NCBI GenBank assembly: GCA_020628755.1
Contig: JAHDEQ010000261.1
Span: 1 to 5,221, forward strand
DNA: 5,221 nt
Origin: Saprospiraceae bacterium
GTDB taxonomy: Bacteria; Bacteroidota; Bacteroidia; Chitinophagales; Saprospiraceae
Direction: 5' to 3'
Shown piece by piece: positions 1-5,221 of this stretch. Both the position numbers and the translations under genes were made by a program. How positions within the stretch are numbered: the first letter of the stretch is position 1; every line of letters begins with the position of its first letter. The notes under the pieces were generated by a model. It ran no database searches. It worked only from the letters and a program-made list of their open reading frames with translations, and had not been told where the DNA came from.

Positions 1-54
1 CCTTTGAGCTTCAATATTAGTGTTTTCTTTTACCCATAGTTTTTACCGTAGTGC

Positions 55-2463
55 CTATTTTATTAAAACAGGTTTTGATACATTTCCAATTTTGATAAAA
101 TACAAACCCTTAGTCCAAGCTGCCACATCAATGCTAAATTGATGTTGGCTAATGCTACGATGATAAATATTTTGACCAAGCGTATTGAAAATTTGAATAT
201 CAGTATTTTCATTTACCCTTTCCAAGCTGATGTGTATATTATCGAAAGCAGGATTAGGGAAAACCTTAAAATCTAAACTAGAAAATTGTGCATCTTGAAT
301 ATTTGTGGTAGCGTCATTATTGCTATTAAAAGTTGGAGCTTTATTGACGAAACTCCCGACTCCGTTGGGTTGTCGAGCGTGTCCCAAGTCATCGCTTTGC
401 GCTCCAAAAGTCACTTCATCGGCAATTGCTCCTTCTGGCGTAAGCAAATAAACGGTTTCTCCATTTTTAGAAAGTTTGAAATTCGTATGTAAATCGCCTT
501 GTTCTTGGTCTTCATCGGCCCACAAAATCAAATAGCCACCACCTGCAATGGTGGTGCCTGCTGGCAGTTCAAATTTTTGTAGGTTTTCGGGATTATCCGA
601 AACAAAATAGCCCGACAAATCCACTTCATTAGTAGAGGTATTGAACAACTCAATCCAATCGTCAAATTCGCCTGCTTCATCCGTCTGAGTAGCTTGGTTA
701 GAAGCCATGAGTTCGTTGATAACCACATCGTCGTCAACCGATTCGGCAGGTTTAACTTGATAAAGATAAACATCGTGTTCTGCACCTTCGGGACTATAGG
801 TTCTTGTACCAAAACCATCATCTGCAATCGTCTCTACATAGTAACGTACATATTGCCCTTTTGCAAATGCTGGTATCGTAGCAGAATAAACTCCATCTCC
901 TACCGCAGCATCACCATTTTGACCATTATCCAGCATTTGGGTTCGTTCAAATTTACCCATAAAACCAGTACCATAATGTAAATTAATACGCGTTACATCG
1001 CCAGCACCAATAGTGCTGGTGACGACGACATCATCCGTCTCCGAAGGTTGCTCAAAAACGAGACCGTTAACTTCGTATTGCACCAACTCTATTGGCACAC
1101 CTTCGCGAGTAATTGCATCATAACTAAGCAAAACATCCCTTCTTTCTTCAAAAAAATCTTTTAGTTCTTCTACTCCTTCCAAAAATTCGATATACGAAAA
1201 CAATTCGTCTCCTACTGGATCATTGGCTTCTAATTCGTTGATGAGATTGGCATAAAAATCAATCTTATTATGAATCAAATCCAAGTCCATATAAGTATTT
1301 ACAATCGTTCGGCAATGCGCCAAATAGCGTTGTCGAAAGGCTGGTACGGCCATCAAACGATTCATCAAAGGAAAACATTCATCATCTTCTCGCTGAAAAG
1401 GACTCCAATTGACCAAACTCATTTCCATTGTACTATTGCCATCATATTCCAAAGGAACAAGCACTTCCGAATGTGCATCAAAATATACATAGTAATCCAT
1501 TCGTCCTTTATAAATGTAGCCATCTTCATCCGTCAGCATCACTTCATGTGCCAAGTACCAAAGTGTTTTGTCAATATCAAAATAAGTAGAAAGTGAGTCT
1601 ATCAATTGGTTTTCGGGTAAATTGTTGAGGCGATCAATACATTGTATCAAGTCGCTCCAAGGATCTTCTCTGTCCGAACCTTTGAGCAAATAATTTTCTT
1701 GATAATCGGTAGAATCTGTCCCCAAATAATTGAGCGAAGATGGGCCGCCACTCCAGCCTTGACCACCGCCGCCGCCTGGGCCTCCGCCCATACCGCCACT
1801 ACACTCACCGCCAGAAGGTGGGCCGCCAGGACCTCCTGGGCCGCCGCCACCACCGCCAGTAAAATCAGGTTCAATACAACGAAAACGACTGCCACTATCA
1901 TTCATAAACCACTCTCGAATATAATCATTATTGAGTTGTTGAACATTGCTGTACGCTCCCCACGATTCGCCATTGATGTATAAATGTACAAAATTGGATT
2001 TCAGACTTGGATTGTAATGTCGGCCAACCCAATTGAAGAGGACTTCTCTAAGATTGGATGGATCTTGAAAACCGCCATTCAAATTGGTGGTTTGATAACC
2101 TTCAATATCAAGGTCTTCATCGGTATAATCTATGGAAATATTAAAAGATTTTTTTTGTGTAAAATTTGCCCAATCAGAAGTTGCGCCTTTAAAACGTACA
2201 CCTACTCCATCATAAGTATCATTATCATAACGAAGGCTTGCGGGTGTATCTTCGTCTAGCAAATCCCAATAATTGGCTTGGTCAAATTCTAATTCAATAA
2301 TTTTGAGTTGGGTATCGTCATAAAAGCCAGTTGCTTGATTGCCGCCTAGCGTCAATCTGCGTCCATCTTGTGAAATACGCATTTCAGAAGGCATATTTTG
2401 ACTAAAAGAGTAGGTTGAAAAACAACAAATAAAAGATAAGAGTAAGATAAATGTTTTTTGCAT
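55..2463 (-). CDS. Secreted CotH-kinase-like protein with lamin tail domain and T9SS type A sorting domain
   Basis: Complete 802-residue protein. Residues 1-22 are a Sec signal peptide (K3, hydrophobic core FILLLSFICCF, likely cleavage near SFSQ), which supports the ATG at 2463. Residues ~52-450 resemble the CotH family, atypical kinases first known from Bacillus spore coat: VGVRFKGATS (87-96), KKSFNI (104-109), DPSNLRE (134-140), LYINGESWGAYSNVQQ (161-176), YLLKG (258-262) and PLEYDGNS (337-344). The last lies where many members have a W-D-x-D motif, so the first Asp is Glu here and D341 remains. A Gly/Pro-rich insertion occupies ~203-240. Residues ~471-568 form a beta-rich module with an Asp/Gly loop (DNGQNGDAAVGDG from 512). 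Residues ~579-705 are a lamin tail domain (VVINELMASN 580-589, WIELFN, DLSGY 615-619). Residues ~732-802 are a T9SS type A sorting domain (FPNPAFDNI 735-743, LGQ, KGLYFIKI 785-792). The product is expected to cross the inner membrane by Sec and the outer membrane by T9SS, ending on the surface or outside. Kinase activity and substrate are unproven. The gene lies 99 bp downstream of the lolD-like gene. Confidence 0.9.
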   Translation of the reverse strand: MQKTFILLLSFICCFSTYSFSQNMPSEMRISQDGRRLTLGGNQATGFYDDTQLKIIELEFDQANYWDLLDEDTPASLRYDNDTYDGVGVRFKGATSDWANFTQKKSFNISIDYTDEDLDIEGYQTTNLNGGFQDPSNLREVLFNWVGRHYNPSLKSNFVHLYINGESWGAYSNVQQLNNDYIREWFMNDSGSRFRCIEPDFTGGGGGGPGGPGGPPSGGECSGGMGGGPGGGGGQGWSGGPSSLNYLGTDSTDYQENYLLKGSDREDPWSDLIQCIDRLNNLPENQLIDSLSTYFDIDKTLWYLAHEVMLTDEDGYIYKGRMDYYVYFDAHSEVLVPLEYDGNSTMEMSLVNWSPFQREDDECFPLMNRLMAVPAFRQRYLAHCRTIVNTYMDLDLIHNKIDFYANLINELEANDPVGDELFSYIEFLEGVEELKDFFEERRDVLLSYDAITREGVPIELVQYEVNGLVFEQPSETDDVVVTSTIGAGDVTRINLHYGTGFMGKFERTQMLDNGQNGDAAVGDGVYSATIPAFAKGQYVRYYVETIADDGFGTRTYSPEGAEHDVYLYQVKPAESVDDDVVINELMASNQATQTDEAGEFDDWIELFNTSTNEVDLSGYFVSDNPENLQKFELPAGTTIAGGGYLILWADEDQEQGDLHTNFKLSKNGETVYLLTPEGAIADEVTFGAQSDDLGHARQPNGVGSFVNKAPTFNSNNDATTNIQDAQFSSLDFKVFPNPAFDNIHISLERVNENTDIQIFNTLGQNIYHRSISQHQFSIDVAAWTKGLYFIKIGNVSKPVLIK
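1744..1857 (-). repeat. Gly/Pro-rich low-complexity insert within the CotH-like gene
   Basis: This stretch encodes residues ~203-240 of the CotH-like protein, made almost entirely of Gly with Pro and a few Ser, Met, Cys221 and Trp237. By hand count it is about 75% G+C (86 of 114 bases), in sharp contrast with the AT-rich surroundings. The coding strand is rich in GGC and GGT codons in GGP/GGN units, so slippage or recombination could change its length. It falls between the conserved LYING/NVQQ block and the YLLKG block of the kinase-like fold, so it is most likely a flexible loop. The reading frame continues unbroken on both sides. Confidence 0.85.
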
Positions 2464-2510
2464 GTTTTTAAGTTTGTGGAAGCCGTATCTGCTTTACTAT
2501 TTGTAACTTG

Positions 2511-2546
2511 CAAATGTAAGACTTTTATTTTTAAGAGCTTTGACAG
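2511..2546 (-). promoter_or_regulatory. Candidate Bacteroidota promoter for the CotH-like gene
   Basis: On the minus strand, TACATTTG (2518 down to 2511) matches all fixed positions of the Bacteroidota -7 element TAnnTTTG. It lies about 47 bases before the ATG at 2463, giving a leader of about 40 nt. The -33 element is poor: the nearest candidate, CTGTC at 2546-2542, is only a partial match to TTG/TTTG. I see no terminator-like hairpin in the 99-bp gap, so readthrough from the lolD-like gene is also possible. Confidence 0.4.
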
Positions 2547-2562
2547 AATAATTGAGTATATT

Positions 2563-3213
2563 TCAAACAATAAGGCCATCACGCATAACGAGCTTGCGGT
2601 CGCTCATTTCGGCAAGCTCCTCATTGTGGGTAACGATGACAAAGGTTTGATTAAAATCATCGCGGAGTTTGAATAATAATTGATGCAAATCTTTGGAGGA
2701 AGCCGAATCTAAATTTCCAGAAGGTTCGTCTGCAAAAACAACCGCAGGTTCGTTCATCAAAGCACGGGCAACAGCGACCCGCTGTTGCTCTCCGCCCGAA
2801 AGTTGTGTTGGCTTATGGGTTAAGCGATCTTTTAGTCCCAAATAAGTCAATAATTCTTTCGCTCTTTTTTGAGCTTCACTTTCCGATTTTTTTTGAATAA
2901 AAGCTGGAAAACAAACATTTTCTATTGCCGTAAACTCTGGTAATAAATGATGAAATTGAAAAATAAAACCAATATTGGTGTTTCTAAAAACGGCCAATTC
3001 TTTAGTACTCAATTTTTGTATTTGTTGATTGTTGATGGTCAAACTTCCTTCATCCGCTTGGTCTAGCGTACCCAATATGTGCAGCAATGTACTTTTGCCT
3101 GCACCAGATTTGCCGACAATAGAAACGACTTCTCCTTTGTCAATATTTACATTTACTCCACGCAACACTTTTAAGTTTCCGTAAGATTTGTGTATATTTT
3201 CGGCTTGAATCAT
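2563..3213 (-). CDS. lolD: LolD-like ABC transporter ATP-binding protein
   Basis: Complete 216-residue ABC ATPase, a normal length for the LolD/MacB/FtsE group. All nucleotide-binding motifs are intact: Walker A GKSGAGKST (34-42, K40), Q-loop Q86, signature LSGGEQQR (138-145), Walker B VVFADEP (158-164, catalytic E163), D-loop SGNLD (165-169) and H-loop H196. The segment FQFHHLLPEFTAIENV (85-100), between Walker A and the signature, closely resembles the LolD-specific stretch. In characterised bacteria LolD powers LolC/LolE to release lipoproteins from the inner membrane to LolA. The ATG at 3213 gives the usual LolD-type N-terminus (M-x-x-x-x-N-I-x-K-S-Y-G). No permease gene lies beside it: downstream is the CotH-like gene and upstream is the divergent cupin. 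It would therefore pair with permeases encoded elsewhere, as often happens. A MacB-type or other lipid/peptide exporter ATPase is the main alternative. The fold and ATPase role are certain; the Lol assignment is probable. Confidence 0.9.
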   Translation of the reverse strand: MIQAENIHKSYGNLKVLRGVNVNIDKGEVVSIVGKSGAGKSTLLHILGTLDQADEGSLTINNQQIQKLSTKELAVFRNTNIGFIFQFHHLLPEFTAIENVCFPAFIQKKSESEAQKRAKELLTYLGLKDRLTHKPTQLSGGEQQRVAVARALMNEPAVVFADEPSGNLDSASSKDLHQLLFKLRDDFNQTFVIVTHNEELAEMSDRKLVMRDGLIV

Positions 3214-3221
3214 TCAAATTG

Positions 3222-3252
3222 TTTTTGTGTGTCTATGGTATCTATGTGTTTG
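3222..3252 (+). promoter_or_regulatory. Weak candidate promoter for the cupin gene
   Basis: A T-run ending in TTG (3225-3227) is followed, 17 bases later, by TGTGTTTG (3245-3252), one mismatch from TAnnTTTG. The leader would be about 70 nt. A competing match, TAATTTTT at 3312-3319, also has one mismatch but lies only 11 bases before the ATG. Neither is strong enough to choose with confidence. Confidence 0.22.
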
Positions 3253-3275
3253 CGTCTCACACGCAGATAAACACA
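3245..3275. repeat. Interrupted inverted repeat in the divergent intergenic region
   Basis: TGTGTTT-GCGT (3245-3255) pairs with ACGC (3261-3264) and AAACACA (3269-3275), with a CTCAC loop and an unpaired AGAT bulge. A competing pairing also exists: TTTGTGTGT (3224-3232) is the exact reverse complement of ACACACAAA (3271-3279). TCTATG is directly repeated at 3232-3237 and 3241-3246. The segment could act as an operator, as a structured leader for either divergent transcript, or be the remnant of a dispersed intergenic repeat. Confidence 0.45.
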
Positions 3276-3308
3276 CAAATACATGGACAGCAGATTTAGC
3301 AGCTAAAC
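3276..3308 (-). promoter_or_regulatory. Weak candidate promoter for the lolD-like gene
   Basis: On the minus strand, TGTATTTG (3283 down to 3276) differs from the Bacteroidota -7 consensus TAnnTTTG at one position. A TTTA at about the -33 distance (within 3308-3303) is one base from TTTG. The leader to the ATG at 3213 would be about 55-60 nt and would include the inverted repeat at 3245-3275. Both elements are imperfect, so this is a suggestion based on position and partial match. Confidence 0.25.
3295..3307. promoter_or_regulatory. 13-bp palindrome, possible operator between divergent genes
   Basis: TTTAGC-A-GCTAAA is a perfect 6-bp inverted repeat around one central base. It lies in the 117-bp gap between the divergent lolD-like and cupin genes, 23 bases upstream of the cupin ATG, and overlaps the possible -33 region of the lolD-like gene. 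Its size and symmetry suit a site for a dimeric DNA-binding protein. No regulator gene is present in the window, so the function is inferred from symmetry and position only. Confidence 0.35.
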
Positions 3309-3330
3309 TACTAATTTTTTCGTTCTGATT

Positions 3331-3702
3331 ATGAAAAATAAAACACTCCATAAATCTATTGAAAATATAGATTCCTTTTTGGCAGGTGATCATACGATTT
3401 TAAAAGAAGTATTGCATCCCAAAAATGATGCTATTGACATCCCTTATAGTATTGCCCATGCTATTTTAAAACCAAATACATCGTCCCTGCCACACGCTTT
3501 AAAATCGACAGAAGTCTATTATTTTTTGGCAGGTGAAGGTATGATTTTTATTGGTGAGGAAAAAAAGATAGTAAAACAAGGCGATATAGTTGCTGTTGAA
3601 CCAAATGAACGCCAATCTGTTAGCAATACGGGAAGTGAAGATTTGGTGTTTTTGTGCATTGTCTCGCCCTTTTGGAAAGCAGACGACGAAATTATTTTTT
3701 GA
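3331..3702 (+). CDS. Small single-domain cupin protein
   Basis: Complete 123-residue protein without signal peptide or membrane segment, so probably cytoplasmic. Cupin motif 1 appears as PHALKSTEVYYFLAGEG (54-70), with one His (H55) and E61 rather than the usual HxH. The linking strand is MIFIGEEKKIVKQGDIVAVEP. Motif 2 is PNERQSVSNTG (91-101), with Gln95 where His is usual. The end FLCIVSPFWKADDE (107-120) resembles a conserved tail I recall from one group of stand-alone cupins. H55, E61 and Q95 are the visible candidate metal ligands; a reduced set could mean weak or altered metal binding, or a sugar/ligand-binding role. Family members include isomerases, dioxygenases and sensors, so no substrate is assigned. 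The ATG at 3331 fits the conserved N-terminal length, with no Shine-Dalgarno. A 7-bp AT-only inverted repeat (3691-3697 / 3704-3710) spans the stop codon. The gene is divergent from the lolD-like gene and 238 bp before the glycosyltransferase, so probably its own unit. Confidence 0.85.
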   Translation: MKNKTLHKSIENIDSFLAGDHTILKEVLHPKNDAIDIPYSIAHAILKPNTSSLPHALKSTEVYYFLAGEGMIFIGEEKKIVKQGDIVAVEPNERQSVSNTGSEDLVFLCIVSPFWKADDEIIF

Positions 3703-3730
3703 CAAATAATAGGCAAGAATCCAAAACGAT

Positions 3731-3763
3731 TTTGTATTATTGCAGAATATTCATCTATATTTG
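3731..3763 (+). promoter_or_regulatory. Probable Bacteroidota promoter for the glycosyltransferase gene
   Basis: TTTG (3731-3734), a 21-base spacer and TATATTTG (3756-3763) match the Bacteroidota -33 / -7 consensus (TTTG or TTG, then TAnnTTTG) at every fixed position, within the usual spacing. Transcription would start near 3768, leaving a leader of about 170 nt before the ATG at 3941. This is the best promoter match in the window. Confidence 0.6.
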
Positions 3764-3833
3764 TATTGTCACTTTTGTTGGCAAATCTATTTAACGTTTA
3801 AAGTTTTAGTCTATAGAGAGAAATTTTACTTAA

Positions 3834-3850
3834 TGGTATTTTTAGTACCA
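3834..3850 (+). repeat. Short inverted repeat in the glycosyltransferase leader
   Basis: TGGTA (3834-3838) and TACCA (3846-3850) are exact complements separated by 7 bases. They could form a small hairpin in the leader RNA just upstream of the stronger hairpin at 3871-3898. With only five pairs it could occur by chance. Confidence 0.3.
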
Positions 3851-3870
3851 CAAAATGATGCAGTAATTTG

Positions 3871-3898
3871 ATTTAGAAAATGTTTTCATTTTCTGAAT
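3871..3898 (+). repeat. 12-bp stem / 4-nt loop hairpin in the glycosyltransferase leader
   Basis: ATTTAGAAAATG (3871-3882) and CATTTTCTGAAT (3887-3898) flank a TTTT loop. Eleven positions pair as Watson-Crick bases, and the twelfth (3874 with 3895) is a U-G wobble in RNA. The element sits between the predicted promoter and the ATG, ending 42 bases before it. No T-run follows (next bases AGTATAG), so it is not a standard intrinsic terminator. It may be an RNA stability or attenuation element, or a DNA operator. Confidence 0.55.
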
Positions 3899-3940
3899 AG
3901 TATAGAAAACCAAAGGCTCAAAGCTTTAAACAATTGCTAT

Positions 3941-5194
3941 ATGAAAGTACTTCAACTTTGCAAGAAGTTTCCTTTTCCATTAAAAGATGGAGAATCAATT
4001 GCAGTTACCCATCTCAGCAAAGGACTCCATACATTAGATTGCCAAATTACTCTTTTGGCAATGAACACTTCAAAACATTTCTTTAATACTCGAAATCTTC
4101 CCGAAAACTTCGACCATTACGAGGCCATTCATACTGTTGAAATTGATAATAGTATCAAATATTATGATGCTTTTAAAAATCTTTTTTCTAGCAAATCTTA
4201 TCACATTGAGCGTTTTGTTTCGCAAGCCTATAACAACAAATTAATCGAAATTTTACAGAAAGAAAAATTTGATGTTGTACAATTAGAAACGCTATACTTA
4301 GCTCCTTATATTGATACCATTCGCAAACATTCCAATGCCTTAATAGCGATGCGTGCCCACAATGTGGAGCACGAAATTTGGGAAAGAGTCACCAACCAAA
4401 CTGCATTTCTACCAAAGAAATGGTACCTCAATTCACTTACCAAAAAGCTCAAAAACTACGAATTGGATAAGATGAATCACTTTGATTTGTTGATTCCCAT
4501 TACCGAAAAAGATCTAAAAACTTATCGCTCCTTAGGTTACTCCAAAAAGGCAGTTGTTACTCCAATTGGCCTTGATACCAACGACTATTTGCCCAACAAT
4601 AAATCCTATAAACAAGATATTTCGCTTTCATTTATTGGTTCACTCGATTGGATGCCCAACCTCGAAGGTTTGAAATGGTTTTTAGAAAATATTTGGGATG
4701 AAATCAATAAACGTTATCCTAAACTCAAATTTCATGTTGCTGGTAGAAATACGCCCAATTGGTTGATGAATTTGAATAAGAATAATGTCATTATTCATGG
4801 TGAAGTAAATGACGCACACAAGTTTATCAATCGTCATTCGGTCATGGTCGTGCCACTACACGCTGGTAGCGGTATGCGAGCTAAAATATTGGAAGGTATG
4901 GCACTCGGCAAAGTCGTTATCACGACTGCTCTCGGTCTAGAAGGTATTGATGCACAGCATCAAAAAGAAGTTTTGATAGCTAACTCTGCGAATGAATTTA
5001 TCAATTGTATAGATTTTTGTTATCAAAGCAATGGCTCTTTGGGCAAAATCGGACAAAATGCACTCCAACTCACTAAAGATAAATACGACAACCTTGAAAC
5101 TGCCAAAAAATTGTTGAACACCTACAAAAGCCTCATTGCCAAACCCAAAGCAGTTCCTGCTAGTGTGCTAAGTAACGTCAAAATAATAACTTGA
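3941..5194 (+). CDS. Family 4 (GT-B) glycosyltransferase
   Basis: Complete 417-residue protein, a typical length for a GT4 enzyme that moves a sugar from a nucleotide-sugar donor to a growing glycan. The N-terminal Rossmann half starts MKVLQLCKKFPFPLKDGE, with the loop that usually carries acceptor contacts, followed by FDVVQLETLYLAPYI (110-124) and RAHNVEHEIW (138-147); the HNVEH motif is typical of one GT4 subgroup, including enzymes associated with exopolysaccharide loci. The C-terminal donor half starts near FIGSLDWMPN (231-240), continues with FHVAGRNTP (264-272), and contains PLHAGSGMRAKILEGMALGKVVITT (305-329), where R313, K315 and E318 match the donor-binding positions of the family, then LGLEGID (331-337). 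No signal peptide or transmembrane helix is visible, so it is cytoplasmic or peripheral at the inner membrane. The ATG at 3941 fits the conserved N-terminus and no Shine-Dalgarno precedes it. Donor and acceptor sugars cannot be told from sequence. A possible next gene begins 11 bases after the stop, suggesting a glycan operon running rightward. Confidence 0.9.
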   Translation: MKVLQLCKKFPFPLKDGESIAVTHLSKGLHTLDCQITLLAMNTSKHFFNTRNLPENFDHYEAIHTVEIDNSIKYYDAFKNLFSSKSYHIERFVSQAYNNKLIEILQKEKFDVVQLETLYLAPYIDTIRKHSNALIAMRAHNVEHEIWERVTNQTAFLPKKWYLNSLTKKLKNYELDKMNHFDLLIPITEKDLKTYRSLGYSKKAVVTPIGLDTNDYLPNNKSYKQDISLSFIGSLDWMPNLEGLKWFLENIWDEINKRYPKLKFHVAGRNTPNWLMNLNKNNVIIHGEVNDAHKFINRHSVMVVPLHAGSGMRAKILEGMALGKVVITTALGLEGIDAQHQKEVLIANSANEFINCIDFCYQSNGSLGKIGQNALQLTKDKYDNLETAKKLLNTYKSLIAKPKAVPASVLSNVKIIT

Positions 5195-5205
5195 ACATTT
5201 AGCTT

Positions 5206-5221
5206 ATGATCTTTTGCACCA
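5206..5221 (+). CDS. Possible start of the next gene (partial, truncated by window end)
   Basis: An ATG at 5206, 11 bases after the glycosyltransferase stop codon, opens a frame reading M-I-F-C-T to the end of the window. The short gap on the same strand is what a following operon gene would show. Five codons cannot establish a gene or its product. Confidence 0.3.

Noticed and set aside
1..54. Imperfect repeat on the minus strand (ACTACGGTAAAA / ACTATGGGTAAAA) and a plus-strand open stretch ending at a TAG at 37-39
   Set aside because: Two short imperfect units could be chance, and twelve codons at the window edge cannot be identified as the end of a gene. No terminator is visible here either.
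286..981. Several 70-100 codon open frames on either strand at 286-492, 528-827 and 694-981
   Set aside because: All lie inside the CotH-like gene, whose in-frame translation matches known domains; these translations show no recognisable motifs.
1642..1983. Open frames on both strands over the GC-rich tract, giving Ala/Thr-rich and Ala/Val-rich translations
   Set aside because: They are out-of-frame readings of the Gly/Pro codons in the CotH-like gene, with no family resemblance and no sensible flanking sequence.
2352..2676. Overlapping short open frames at 2352-2582 (minus) and 2458-2676 (plus)
   Set aside because: They overlap the ends of the CotH-like and lolD-like genes in other frames, and their translations look like AT-rich shadow sequence.
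3691..3710. ATTATTT / AAATAAT inverted repeat over the cupin stop codon as a terminator
   Set aside because: The stem is seven A-T pairs only, and no T-run follows the second arm, so stability and form are poor for an intrinsic terminator.
3499..3716. Two minus-strand open frames antisense to the cupin gene
   Set aside because: The plus-strand cupin translation is well supported; the antisense products have no recognisable features.
3810..3817. TCTATAGA palindrome in the glycosyltransferase leader
   Set aside because: An 8-bp AT-rich palindrome is expected by chance in this composition, and nothing else marks it.
3864..3870. TAATTTG as a second promoter -7 element for the glycosyltransferase
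   Set aside because: The spacing within the motif is one base short of TAnnTTTG, and the better match lies at 3756-3763.
1..5221. CRISPR arrays, tRNA or rRNA genes, insertion sequences, toxin-antitoxin or defence modules
   Set aside because: No regularly spaced repeats, tRNA-like cloverleaf, transposase motifs or recognised defence domains were seen on either strand.

Overview
The window looks like chromosomal DNA from a member of the Bacteroidota (Bacteroidetes). The main evidence is a type IX secretion (T9SS) type A C-terminal sorting domain on the large secreted protein. Supporting evidence is AT-rich intergenic DNA, no clear Shine-Dalgarno sequences before the starts, and matches to the phylum's -7 promoter element TAnnTTTG. 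The class cannot be settled from this sequence alone.

Layout. Four complete genes form two divergent blocks. On the minus strand, reading right to left, a LolD-type ABC transporter ATPase (2563-3213) is followed after 99 bp by a large exported CotH-kinase / lamin-tail / T9SS-sorted protein (55-2463). On the plus strand, a small single-domain cupin (3331-3702) is followed after 238 bp by a family 4 (GT-B) glycosyltransferase (3941-5194). A possible next start codon lies at 5206, just before the window ends. The divergent gap 3214-3330 holds two overlapping dyads. The gap 3703-3940 holds the best promoter match in the window, then a leader of about 170 nt containing a 12-bp stem hairpin.

How the genes relate. 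There is no strong sign that the four genes form one pathway. The CotH-like protein should be cell-surface or secreted. The LolD-like ATPase would work at the inner membrane with permease subunits that are not present here. The glycosyltransferase is cytoplasmic or membrane-associated and probably belongs to a glycan locus continuing to the right. The cupin has no assignable substrate.

No clearly new multi-gene system is visible. The points most worth a second look are the active-site variant and glycine-rich insertion in the CotH-like protein, the hairpin in the glycosyltransferase leader, and the symmetric elements between the divergent genes.
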